Positions 38,948 through 47,831 of a stretch of 64,000 bases of DNA are shown here, piece after piece. The stretch is taken from assembly GCF_018860585.1 (NCBI RefSeq), contig NZ_JAHKPR010000041.1, forward strand, positions 69,423 to 133,422. The letters are read 5' to 3'. The stretch's first letter is position 1. Each line of letters opens with the position of its first letter. The position numbers and the translations under genes were made by a program. This stretch comes from Colwellia sp. E2M01 (lineage in GTDB: Bacteria > Pseudomonadota > Gammaproteobacteria > Enterobacterales > Alteromonadaceae). Under the pieces are notes generated by a model, which saw only the letters and a program-made list of their open reading frames with translations, did not search any database and was not told the origin of the DNA.

Positions 38948-40037
38948 GTGTTACTCCTGTAAACTTATCATGTTGACTCTGGGATGTTTGTTGCTTCTTT
39001 TGGCGAGATAAGCGCGACCTAATGCGAACATTAACAACGAATAATGCCAGTAGATAAATGCTGACAAAAACAATAATAGGGTAGTGATGAATACTCACTC
39101 TTGGTCTAAAAGAAAGCGAGTCAAACTCTTGTGGCTCAAGCTTGTCAATTTCGCTATAAACTTGTGTAAGTTCATCACTGTTTAAAGCTTGAAAACTTTG
39201 TCCTTTGGTTGTTTTGGCAATTTCATTTAATACGTCAAGATCAACTTTTTCTTCACCAACAGCTGCAGGATCGCCAATTGCGATTGGATATATTTTAATA
39301 TCATGAGCGGCTGCAATTTTTGCAGCCTCTACTGGAGGCACTTTTGAAGCGGTGTCATTGCCGTCAGTTAAGACTATCAATACTCGATTTTTAGTGTCTG
39401 ATTGTTCAAAAACGCTAATAGCTAAACCAATAGCATCACCAAAAGCGGTACTTTGCCCAGCCATGCCAATATCACTTTCGTTGAGTAGTTCTTGCCAAGC
39501 GGTTATATCGTCAGTAAAAGGGGCTTGTAAATAAGGTGCATCACCAAACAAAATTAAGCCTAATCTGTCATGCTCGCGATGTTTAACAAAATCATGCAGT
39601 ACATGTTTAACCGCTATTAAACGATTGACGTTTTCAGTTTTTATAGTAGTTTCTGTGGCTTTCGTATTTTGACCGTCATCATTTACAGCTGTTTTAGGTA
39701 AAGTAAAATCTTCAACAGACATAGAGCCAGATAAATCTACAGCAATCATTAAATCACGAGCCGATTTTTCTTGATTGATGGGCTCACCGATCATTTCTGG
39801 TTTTGCCATCGCGGTAACAATACAAACCCAAGAAATAAAAACAATCAAGCGTTGTAAATTATTACGATTAAGCAACACCGCGCCTGTTTGCGGCTTTTCA
39901 CCGGTTATATCAACAAGATTTGCAAAATATGGTACTTTTACTGAAGGTTTACGCTCTTTATAAGCAGGAGCAAGCCAAGTGACTAAAAAAGGTAGTACTA
40001 ATAAAACAAATGCCCATGGGTAAGCAAACTCAATCAT
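38940..40037 (-). CDS. VWA-domain membrane protein, BatA-like
   Basis: A 365-residue protein with N-terminal TMs (about 7-24 and 63-80), a VWA domain with an intact MIDAS D101-L-S103-G-S105 and TDGNDTAS, and a C-terminal TM (IVFVSIYLLALFVVNV). VWA proteins of this kind are metal-dependent binding modules working with MoxR AAA+ ATPases. It overlaps both neighbours by 8 bases. Confidence 0.88.
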   Translation of the reverse strand: MIEFAYPWAFVLLVLPFLVTWLAPAYKERKPSVKVPYFANLVDITGEKPQTGAVLLNRNNLQRLIVFISWVCIVTAMAKPEMIGEPINQEKSARDLMIAVDLSGSMSVEDFTLPKTAVNDDGQNTKATETTIKTENVNRLIAVKHVLHDFVKHREHDRLGLILFGDAPYLQAPFTDDITAWQELLNESDIGMAGQSTAFGDAIGLAISVFEQSDTKNRVLIVLTDGNDTASKVPPVEAAKIAAAHDIKIYPIAIGDPAAVGEEKVDLDVLNEIAKTTKGQSFQALNSDELTQVYSEIDKLEPQEFDSLSFRPRVSIHHYPIIVFVSIYLLALFVVNVRIRSRLSRQKKQQTSQSQHDKFTGVTHD

Positions 40038-40719
40038 GTTTTGCTCCTTGCACTTGTTTTTCAGTTATCACTTTATTGGTAATTTCATCGTTAAAAGTAA
40101 GTTGATGATATTGGATCCAGTTTTTAATATTTTCACTCAGCGCAGTTAAAGCTTGATTGAACTTTTCATCTGAAAAATCGATATTTACAGTATAAGCAAG
40201 CTGAGTAAGTAATGTTTCACAATTATGTAGCGATTGGGTGTTTTGTATTTGATTCTCAATATTAGCAGACGATTTAGAAGATAAACCATCTGTAAAACTG
40301 CTTTTAGTGCAATGTTCATTTAACCAAGTTAACCATTCTTTGCCTTTTAAGGTGTTAATTTTGCTACGGCTAGCTTCGATGTTATTACTCAAAGTCACCG
40401 TTACTTTGAGGGGCGATAAATTGTCTACATAGGCTTGATGGGCAAGCAATGCTGTTTTTCGTATTAAGGCAGGTAACTGTCTTACATCACTTTCTTTGTT
40501 AAGTGAGCATTGTGCAAGCCAAGCAAGGGCTTCACGTCGATATACATTGATTTTATAAGTTTTCCAAGCGCGATAAAGTTTAATTATCACAAACACTATC
40601 AATAACCCAAAAACAACTTGCCAGGCTAGTGTTTGCGGCATAAAGCTGATTTTTTCAGGAGCAGGGGTCTCTACTATCTTTTCAAGAAGATAATTTCCCC
40701 ACGGTTTTTCAAAGCTCAT
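40030..40719 (-). CDS. DUF4381 membrane protein
   Basis: A 229-residue protein with a single N-terminal TM (about 32-50, LAWQVVFGLLIVFVIIKLY) and a helical cytoplasmic part. The plan and the position between DUF58 and VWA genes are those of DUF4381. Its role is unknown. Overlaps of 1 base with the DUF58 gene and 8 with the VWA gene indicate translational coupling. Confidence 0.8.
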   Translation of the reverse strand: MSFEKPWGNYLLEKIVETPAPEKISFMPQTLAWQVVFGLLIVFVIIKLYRAWKTYKINVYRREALAWLAQCSLNKESDVRQLPALIRKTALLAHQAYVDNLSPLKVTVTLSNNIEASRSKINTLKGKEWLTWLNEHCTKSSFTDGLSSKSSANIENQIQNTQSLHNCETLLTQLAYTVNIDFSDEKFNQALTALSENIKNWIQYHQLTFNDEITNKVITEKQVQGAKHD

Positions 40720-41744
40720 TATACGCCTCCTGCTTTATAGCCAAGCGCTTTTCGTAATTGCTGTTCAACAGGTGAAATAGTATCGATTTCTATTAATGGA
40801 ATGCGATATTTTTTAGCGGCGTTAACATAGCTTTCAAGTTGACGGCTTATCTCTTCTCGATACTTTTGTTGAACCTGTGTTTTGTCAGAAGAAAATTGAA
40901 TTTGTTGTTTACCGTCACTTACAATCATTTGTGACATTTTAGGGAGTTGTAATTCAAGCGGATCAGCAATATGACAAGCTATTACTTCATTGTGCTGTCT
41001 TAGTTTTTTTATAAAGGTTGTGCTTTTATCGTTAAAACCATGACCATCCCCAATTAGAATAATAAGCCCGTTATGGCTTGATACTTTATTTAACGTTGCT
41101 AACATTTTGTTGTACGAATCAGTATCGTTAATATCTGCAGTCGCTGTAGTATCAATAGATAGTTGATGGTTTTTCTTTAGCATTTCAGCCAATAAATTAA
41201 CAACGTGTTGCTGACCGCGTTTAGCTGGGATCACCTTGGTTTCTGTATCGTTATAAATAACGGCGCCAATGCGATCGCCACTATCACTGATTTGCCAGGC
41301 AATCAGTGCTGCAAGCTCAGCGGCAATAACTGATTTCATTTTATTAGAGCTACCAAAAAACATGGTCATGCGTTGATCAATGGCTAAATACACATTACGT
41401 TCGCGCTCTTCAGTAAACACCTTAATATGAGGTTTACCTGTACGTTGGGTTACTTTCCAATCCATAGCACGAATATCGTCACCAGGGTGATAGTGACGTA
41501 ATTCTTCAAAGTTTAAACCGCGGCCACGTAATTTAGACACGTTTTTACCGTTCAGTACGCTATTTACTGGCTGATTAGGGTTAAAAGAAAAGCCTTTGGC
41601 TAAGTACTTTAAACGGCGTAATTCGTTTAAATCAGCATAAATACTAGCGTCGGTTTTTTCTTGATTACCACTAATTTTCTTATTTTCAATATTTGGGCTT
41701 GTTTGAGTTTCTTGAGCGTTATTAAAACTAGTTTTGTTAGTCAT
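40719..41744 (-). CDS. DUF58 domain protein
   Basis: A 341-residue cytoplasmic protein with the DUF58 core LRHYHPGDDIRAMDWKVTQR (about 82-101), then a VWA-like fold (YLAIDQRMTMFFGSSNKMKS). DUF58 proteins are the standard partner of MoxR ATPases. It starts 10 bases after moxR. Confidence 0.88.
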   Translation of the reverse strand: MTNKTSFNNAQETQTSPNIENKKISGNQEKTDASIYADLNELRRLKYLAKGFSFNPNQPVNSVLNGKNVSKLRGRGLNFEELRHYHPGDDIRAMDWKVTQRTGKPHIKVFTEERERNVYLAIDQRMTMFFGSSNKMKSVIAAELAALIAWQISDSGDRIGAVIYNDTETKVIPAKRGQQHVVNLLAEMLKKNHQLSIDTTATADINDTDSYNKMLATLNKVSSHNGLIILIGDGHGFNDKSTTFIKKLRQHNEVIACHIADPLELQLPKMSQMIVSDGKQQIQFSSDKTQVQQKYREEISRQLESYVNAAKKYRIPLIEIDTISPVEQQLRKALGYKAGGV

Positions 41745-41754
41745 GCTATACCCC

Positions 41755-42777
41755 TTAGGCTACAGCCACCTGTTTTAATATTTCATCAATTACATCATCA
41801 GCAGTAACGCCGTCAGCTAAAGCATCATAGCTAAGTACTAAGCGGTGACGAAGTACGCCATGTACAATTGCGCGCACATCATCAGGGTCTACAAAGTCTT
41901 TACCATTAAGCCATGCTTGGGCACGAGCACATTTATCAATAGCAATACTGGCGCGAGGGCTTGAGCCAACACTTAACCATTGTTGTAATGGTGAATCGGG
42001 GTAACGTTCAGGCTTACGAGTTGCCATAATAATGGCAACAATATAATCAATAATGGCTTGGCTAGAATGAATTTTGTGAATTTCTTCACGCGCAGTAAAT
42101 ATATGTTGCGGGTCGATATTTTCAACGGCTTCAATGTTTTGCTCTTCGTTGCGAACTAGTTTGATAATCTCGCCTTCAGCTGCATCATCAGGGTAATCAA
42201 GATTTACTTTCATGATAAACCTATCCATTTGCGCTTCAGGTAGGGGATAAGTACCTTCTTGCTCAATTGGATTTTGTGTCGCAAGTACCATAAATAGCTC
42301 AGGTAACTTATAGGTTTTACCGGCAACGGTTATTTGCCTTTCTTCCATGGCTTCTAATAACGCAGCTTGTACTTTCGCAGGAGAGCGGTTTATTTCATCG
42401 GCAAGTAATAAATTATTAAAAATAGGACCTTCTTGGAAAGTTAATACGGGTTTACCATTAACTTCTTGATAAACTTCAGTACCGGTTACATCTGAAGGCA
42501 GTAAATCTGGAGTAAATTGCACACGCCCTAAATCAACTGAAAGTGAGCGTGCTAAGGTTTTAATAGAGCGCGTTTTAGCGGTACCCGGTAAGCCTTCAAG
42601 CAAAATATTACCGTTGGTTAATAAGGCAATAAGTAATGAGTTAACCACGTGAGATTGGCCAATAACCGCTTTTTCAATTTGTGCTTTGAGTAAGGTAAGT
42701 TGCCCTAACGCGTTTGACGTGTCAGTAGCTTTAGCGGTATCGGTTGTTTCTGGTATTACTTGCTTGTTATCACTCAT
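41755..42777 (-). CDS. MoxR-family AAA+ ATPase
   Basis: A 340-residue ATPase with Walker A GLPGTAKT (62-69), Walker B LLLADEINRS (about 122-131), the sensor segment ATQNPIEQEGTYPLPEAQMDRF and arginine finger region GSSPRAS. MoxR proteins act as chaperones that help assemble or activate complexes together with VWA proteins. It heads a seven-gene operon and lies 182 bases from the upstream cytochrome gene. Confidence 0.92.
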   Translation of the reverse strand: MSDNKQVIPETTDTAKATDTSNALGQLTLLKAQIEKAVIGQSHVVNSLLIALLTNGNILLEGLPGTAKTRSIKTLARSLSVDLGRVQFTPDLLPSDVTGTEVYQEVNGKPVLTFQEGPIFNNLLLADEINRSPAKVQAALLEAMEERQITVAGKTYKLPELFMVLATQNPIEQEGTYPLPEAQMDRFIMKVNLDYPDDAAEGEIIKLVRNEEQNIEAVENIDPQHIFTAREEIHKIHSSQAIIDYIVAIIMATRKPERYPDSPLQQWLSVGSSPRASIAIDKCARAQAWLNGKDFVDPDDVRAIVHGVLRHRLVLSYDALADGVTADDVIDEILKQVAVA

Positions 42778-42959
42778 TCGATTTCCCTTTATACGAATTA
42801 GATTATGAAACTAGTCATTTGATTTTTAACTGATTAGTTAAATGAACAGTTAAGCCATTAGTTTAAGAATCAGTTTAGTTATTGTCTTTTTATAGCATAT
42901 TATTCTAAATTTTTAAGCGATTTTTTATAATTATTCATGATCAAATTTTTGTCATCGTT

Positions 42960-45335
42960 TTAATTCTTTTTCGTGTTATTCATCATTTGTCTAAGCTGCT
43001 GTATAACATTAGGTGGCACTATAGGTTGTAATTGCTCTAAACATTGATTTGCTAATGAACTTTGATGACGAATTTGCATTTCACACAGGGCATATAAACT
43101 TTGTGGGTTATTACTCAACTGATACGATTTATATAAAGCTTTATATGCGTCATTAGGGCGGATTTTTTCAAGACTTAAACCATAGACATAAAAATAATGA
43201 CTGTTTTGTGGTTCAAGTATTGTTGCTTTAGCAAGTGCGTTAGCTGCATTTTGATAGTTTTTGGCGCGAATGTAGGCTAAACCTAAAGCATATGCTAAAC
43301 CTGCATAGCTGGGGTTTGCTTGTTGGCCCTGTAATAAAGCATCAATACTTTTATTGTTTTCACCCATTTGATGATAAAGCTGACTTAAATTTAAATAAGT
43401 TTGAGCAACACTTGGCTCTATAGCAATACCTGCTTTAAAGGCTTTTTCTGCTTCAACGAAATCACCTTGATAAGCAAATACAATGCCCATATTTGAATGA
43501 GCAAAGCTGCGATCACTGTTATATCGTTGGCTTGTCATATATTCATTTAACGCAGGCATTAACTGGTTTTTTTGCTCTATTGATAAGTGATCCCATAAAG
43601 TAACTAATGAATAGGCTGCACTGGTTCTAACTATAAGTACTTCATCTTTTAATAATGGCGATAAAATACGCCACCTTTCTGAACTTGCCATACTTTGTGC
43701 ACCATCAATGGCACCTAAGCGAATGTATTCGTCAGGATCTTTTGCTGCCCGTGCAATGGCAATAATAGTATTAGTATTTGATGTGTTGGCCATTTTAGTT
43801 AACGCAGAGGCACGAATAATATTTGAGTAGGCTTTATTTTGCGCAATACGCGATAACTCACCCGTAGTACCTAATAGTTGTGGCTCCGTCAACGTTAGAT
43901 TCATTGCTGCAAAAATAGGTGCAAAGTCTTTTTCGTCTTCGACAACAGAGTGCGGATACCAAGCATTTACTTTGTTTGCGCTCCAATTACTGTCTTTGTC
44001 CTCATGACAAGTAAGGCAAGTATCAGGTGTACCTAGTTTTTTAGCCAAATTAGGGGTAGGGATATGAAAACCATGATCACGTCTCGCATCAATTTTCATG
44101 TAAGTTGTTTTTGGCATATGACAGTCAACACATTGTACTGTTGCAGGCGTTTTTTGGTGTTTATGATGTTTTTGAGTGGCGTAGTTATCTGCTTGATGAC
44201 ACTGCAAACATAAGGTTTCAACAGGCATTTTTAACTCTGCAGTATGCGGGTTATGACAATCACTACACACTACGCCATTTTTATACATTTTTGATTGCAA
44301 AAATGAGCCGTAAACAAAGTTCTCGTTATATACTTGCCCGTCAGCGTGATAATTTTCATTAGAAATTAAGTCGAGTAAATAACGTTCACCAAACGCATTG
44401 TCTTTAACATGATCGTTATTACTTATTTGAGTACGGCGACTATGACATTGCGCGCACACTAATACTTGTTGGCTGCTGTGATCTATCGATTCAGGTGCTA
44501 AGGTTTTTTTGTTTGCATTCATTTTCCAATTTGATACTGATTTAGCTAAGTTACGAATAAACCCTTTGTTTGATTGTTGGTTAAGCTCATCGCTACTGCT
44601 TTTTATATTTTTTCCTGCCCAGGTAATATGATCACTTGCTGGCCCATGACAACTTTCACAAGCGACATTCACTTCACTATACGTGGTGTTATAGGTATTG
44701 GTTTTTAAATCAAAATTCTTTTCAACGTTGGTTGAGTGACAATCAGCACACATGTAGTTCCAATTTTGTCCTGTATTAGTCCAAAAGAATTCTTGATATT
44801 TTTTTGTCATGTCAGGGTAGAGGTTAAACCAACGTTGCCCGCCGTCAGCTTTACTACGTGAATCCCACGCAAAAGGAATCAGTTGTACACGACCATCGTC
44901 AAATTCAACCATGTATTGCTGTAGTGGCGTATAACCAAAAGTGTATTTAATTTGGTAATCGTGAAATTTACCATCTTCACCTTGAATATTTACCCAAAAC
45001 TGTTCACCTTTTTTAAAGAAACGACTTGTTTTGGTTAACTCTTTATTGCTTGAGGGTAATGAAGCGTTATTAAAGTCACCTAACACGCTCGTTTTATCGG
45101 CATGCTTCATCGACATATCATGATGTGAGCCTTGCCAATCTTTGTAGGCTTGTTGATGACAATTGATACAGGTTTTTGAGCCGGTAAATTCTGCTGATAT
45201 TGCTGGCTGTAAAGATAAGGTTGAGCCTAAGAATATACTGACAATGAATAGCTTTGTAGCGTATTTAGTTAGAAAAGTAGATAAAGAGCTTATTAATAAT
45301 GAAAGAGGAGAATTGACAGATGATACTTGAAACAT
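42960..45335 (-). CDS. octaheme c-type cytochrome with C-terminal HEAT/TPR repeats
   Basis: A periplasmic multiheme cytochrome. The frame opens at 45383, but ATG at 45335 gives a clear signal peptide (hydrophobic TKLFIVSIFLGS, cleavage after AISA), so about 791 residues. There are eight CXXCH heme motifs, in order CINCH, CADCH, CESCH, CAQCH, CSDCH, CLQCH, CVDCH and CLTCH. The C-terminal half holds a HEAT-like stretch (about 500-590) and TPRs (AHSNMGIVFAYQGDFVEAEKAFKAG and following). Probably an electron-transfer protein that also docks partners. Its neighbours are a sulfatase and the MoxR operon; a shared role is inferred. Confidence 0.88.
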   Translation of the reverse strand: MFQVSSVNSPLSLLISSLSTFLTKYATKLFIVSIFLGSTLSLQPAISAEFTGSKTCINCHQQAYKDWQGSHHDMSMKHADKTSVLGDFNNASLPSSNKELTKTSRFFKKGEQFWVNIQGEDGKFHDYQIKYTFGYTPLQQYMVEFDDGRVQLIPFAWDSRSKADGGQRWFNLYPDMTKKYQEFFWTNTGQNWNYMCADCHSTNVEKNFDLKTNTYNTTYSEVNVACESCHGPASDHITWAGKNIKSSSDELNQQSNKGFIRNLAKSVSNWKMNANKKTLAPESIDHSSQQVLVCAQCHSRRTQISNNDHVKDNAFGERYLLDLISNENYHADGQVYNENFVYGSFLQSKMYKNGVVCSDCHNPHTAELKMPVETLCLQCHQADNYATQKHHKHQKTPATVQCVDCHMPKTTYMKIDARRDHGFHIPTPNLAKKLGTPDTCLTCHEDKDSNWSANKVNAWYPHSVVEDEKDFAPIFAAMNLTLTEPQLLGTTGELSRIAQNKAYSNIIRASALTKMANTSNTNTIIAIARAAKDPDEYIRLGAIDGAQSMASSERWRILSPLLKDEVLIVRTSAAYSLVTLWDHLSIEQKNQLMPALNEYMTSQRYNSDRSFAHSNMGIVFAYQGDFVEAEKAFKAGIAIEPSVAQTYLNLSQLYHQMGENNKSIDALLQGQQANPSYAGLAYALGLAYIRAKNYQNAANALAKATILEPQNSHYFYVYGLSLEKIRPNDAYKALYKSYQLSNNPQSLYALCEMQIRHQSSLANQCLEQLQPIVPPNVIQQLRQMMNNTKKN

Positions 45336-45383
45336 GTTACTACCGTGTTTTATGAAGAAGAATGAGTCGATAATACGAATCAA

Positions 45384-45634
45384 TTTAGCGCCTATCTATA
45401 GTTAAAAGCTAAAGTTAAAGGCTAAGTTAAAAAAGAATGTTAACAAGAAAGTTACTAATAAAGTTATTTATAAGGTTTAACCCTTCGTTTTTATAAGTAG
45501 TAATATTACAGATTTATCATCATAAATCTATGCTTAATGGTATTGTTATTTACATTGAAAGTGCTTTATTAGTACAAAGTTAGCACCTACCTATTTATTT
45601 TATTACTCTTTGTTTTACAATAATAAATAGCAAT
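45384..45634. other. Intergenic region upstream of the cytochrome gene
   Basis: About 250 AT-rich bases that should hold the promoter of the cytochrome gene. I see no ORF or repeat. Confidence 0.4.
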
Positions 45635-45661
45635 AAAAAAGCCCAACAAATGTTGGGCTTT
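45635..45661 (-). terminator. Terminator after the sulfatase gene
   Basis: A perfect 11-bp stem (AAAGCCCAACA / TGTTGGGCTTT) with a 2-base loop. Six T's follow on the minus strand, about 60 bases after the sulfatase stop. Confidence 0.85.
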
Positions 45662-45721
45662 AAATAGTTACAATTTACAAGTGTCTCGTTATAAAATAAC
45701 GGGCTATTACGCTATTATCCT

Positions 45722-47290
45722 TTAACGGTTAGGGCGTAAACTTTGTAATTGTTTCAATGCTTGTTCTGTTCTAATGCTTTTATAGCCTATATCACTAACA
45801 CTTAAGCTACTACCAGCTTGGAATGGGAACTTATCAATAGTAGCCATAAACGCTGCAACTTGTTGTTGAACAGGTACAAATAACCACATGTTATCAGCAT
45901 ACCAACGTAAGTACATTTGTGACTCTGTAGAAGCTGTTTCAAATGGGTCAGCGTGCAGGTTAGTAATTACCGGCCATGCTGGTGTTTTTCTGTACGCGGT
46001 ACTAATACCACCTTCTTGTATAGCAAAAGCAATTTTCCATTCGTTCCAACGAACAGCATTTAAGTCACCATCTGCACTGAAGTAAAGTTTACTTAAGCGA
46101 GGGGATTTCTTCTCTTTACCTTCAAAGAATGGTTTGAAGTTATGCCCATCAGCATGAATCTTCCATGTTTTACCGTTAGCTTTGTAACCTTTTTTAAGTT
46201 TTTCAACTACGTTAGGCTCACCAGCAGCGGCAGCAAGAGTTGGCATCCAATCTTCATGAGACATTAAATTGTTGAATTTAGAACCCGGTTTGATAGTGCC
46301 TGGCCATCTAACTAACTGAGGTACACGCATACCACCTTCATTCGTTGTACCTTTTTCACCTTTAAATGGTGAAGTACCGCCGTCAGGCCACGAGAATTTT
46401 TCTGCACCATTATCGGTAGAGTAGATAACAATAGTATTGTCAGCTATTTTTAAGTCATCTAACTTATCAAGTAAAAGACCTACTTGGTCATCATGCTCAA
46501 GCATACCATCAGCCGTTAAACCAACACCTGATTTACCGCGGTATTTTTCTTGTAAATGTGTCCAAACATGCATACGCGTTGAGTTATACCAAATAAAGAA
46601 TGGTTTTTTAGCTTTATGAGCTTTATCAATAAACTTCAAAGTAGCGCCCAAAAACTCTTGATCCACTGTTTCCATACGCTTTCTAGTTAAAGAACCCGTA
46701 TTTTCAATTTTGCCGTCGGCAAAAGAGTGAAGTACACCACGAGGACCATATTTTTTATGGAATTCAGGATCTTTAGGGTAGTAATAGGTTTCAGGCTCTT
46801 CTTCAGCATTTAAGTGATAAAGGTTACCAAAAAACTCATCAAAACCATGATTTGTCGGTAAATGCTTATCTTGGTCACCTAGATGGTTTTTACCAAATTG
46901 CCCTGTCATATAACCTTGCTCTTTAAGCAAGTCTGCGATTGTTGGAGTCCAATCAGGAATACCATGATCTGAGCCAGGCATACCGATAGTTAATAAACCA
47001 GTACGGAATGGTTCTTGACCTAAAATAAATGAAGCACGACCAGCAGTACAACTTTGCTGTGCGTAATGATGAGTAAATAAGCCACCTTCATTAGCAATAC
47101 GATCAATGTTAGGCGTATTATACCCCATCATACCTTGGTTATATGCGCTGATATTGTAATAACCAATATCATCGCCCCATATCGTTAAGATATTAGGCTT
47201 TGCTTTATCAGTGGTTGCTGATGCACCACTTGCCATAGCAAGTAAGCCAACAGCTAGGCTTAGTTTTTTTAGTGTACTTTTGATTTTCAT
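45722..47290 (-). CDS. secreted sulfatase (formylglycine-dependent)
   Basis: A 522-residue hydrolase of sulfate esters. The signal peptide spans 1-25 (ending GASA). Metal ligands begin with D40/D41 (WGDDIGYY). The active-site signature is C81-T-A-G-R85, where the cysteine would be converted to formylglycine, then NHGFDEFFG, STDNGAE and PFKGEKGTTNEGGMRVP. The closest type is arylsulfatase. Maturation needs a formylglycine-generating or anaerobic sulfatase-maturating enzyme, and none lies in this window. The natural substrate may be a sulfated algal polysaccharide, by analogy with marine relatives. Confidence 0.92.
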   Translation of the reverse strand: MKIKSTLKKLSLAVGLLAMASGASATTDKAKPNILTIWGDDIGYYNISAYNQGMMGYNTPNIDRIANEGGLFTHHYAQQSCTAGRASFILGQEPFRTGLLTIGMPGSDHGIPDWTPTIADLLKEQGYMTGQFGKNHLGDQDKHLPTNHGFDEFFGNLYHLNAEEEPETYYYPKDPEFHKKYGPRGVLHSFADGKIENTGSLTRKRMETVDQEFLGATLKFIDKAHKAKKPFFIWYNSTRMHVWTHLQEKYRGKSGVGLTADGMLEHDDQVGLLLDKLDDLKIADNTIVIYSTDNGAEKFSWPDGGTSPFKGEKGTTNEGGMRVPQLVRWPGTIKPGSKFNNLMSHEDWMPTLAAAAGEPNVVEKLKKGYKANGKTWKIHADGHNFKPFFEGKEKKSPRLSKLYFSADGDLNAVRWNEWKIAFAIQEGGISTAYRKTPAWPVITNLHADPFETASTESQMYLRWYADNMWLFVPVQQQVAAFMATIDKFPFQAGSSLSVSDIGYKSIRTEQALKQLQSLRPNR

Positions 47291-47831
47291 GTTTCTTCCT
47301 TAAACAAAACATTAATGGGATAGCAATAAATTACTAGATTCATAATAACACTTGAATAACTTAATTTAATTTCTCATTAATTACCAGTAAAGATTGTATT
47401 TTTTAGTCTAATTTAGGTGCTTATTTAATATAATAACTCTTTGTTGCTAAAGTACTTATTACTACTCACTTTTAGTTAAGAGTGGTAATAAATAACCTCT
47501 ATTATTAAGTGAAATTTTATATTCGATTTTTATTTATTTAATTCATTATATTGTTAAGTTTTAACTTTACTTATTTTCAGTTCTAATGAAATCAACTTTG
47601 TATATACGAGCAATTTACAGGGAATAGTCACTTTTACAGGGAATTGTGTAATAAACGTGTAAGAATTATGACATTTATATGAATGTTAGTAATGCAACCA
47701 CTAAACAAGCAGTAACTAAAATCCACAATAATCCGGGTATCTATAGAGATAGGATCTGTTTTTTATTATTAACTATTAGACCCTAATACTTTTCTCACTT
47801 ATCATACAATTTTATTGCCAAAAGAATTATC
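47291..47831. other. Divergent intergenic region between sulfatase and ABC exporter
   Basis: 541 AT-rich bases without ORFs. The 12-bp sequence TTTACAGGGAAT occurs twice in direct orientation at 47614-47625 and 47633-47644 (19-bp period). This could be a regulator-binding site. Nothing else stands out. Confidence 0.5.
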
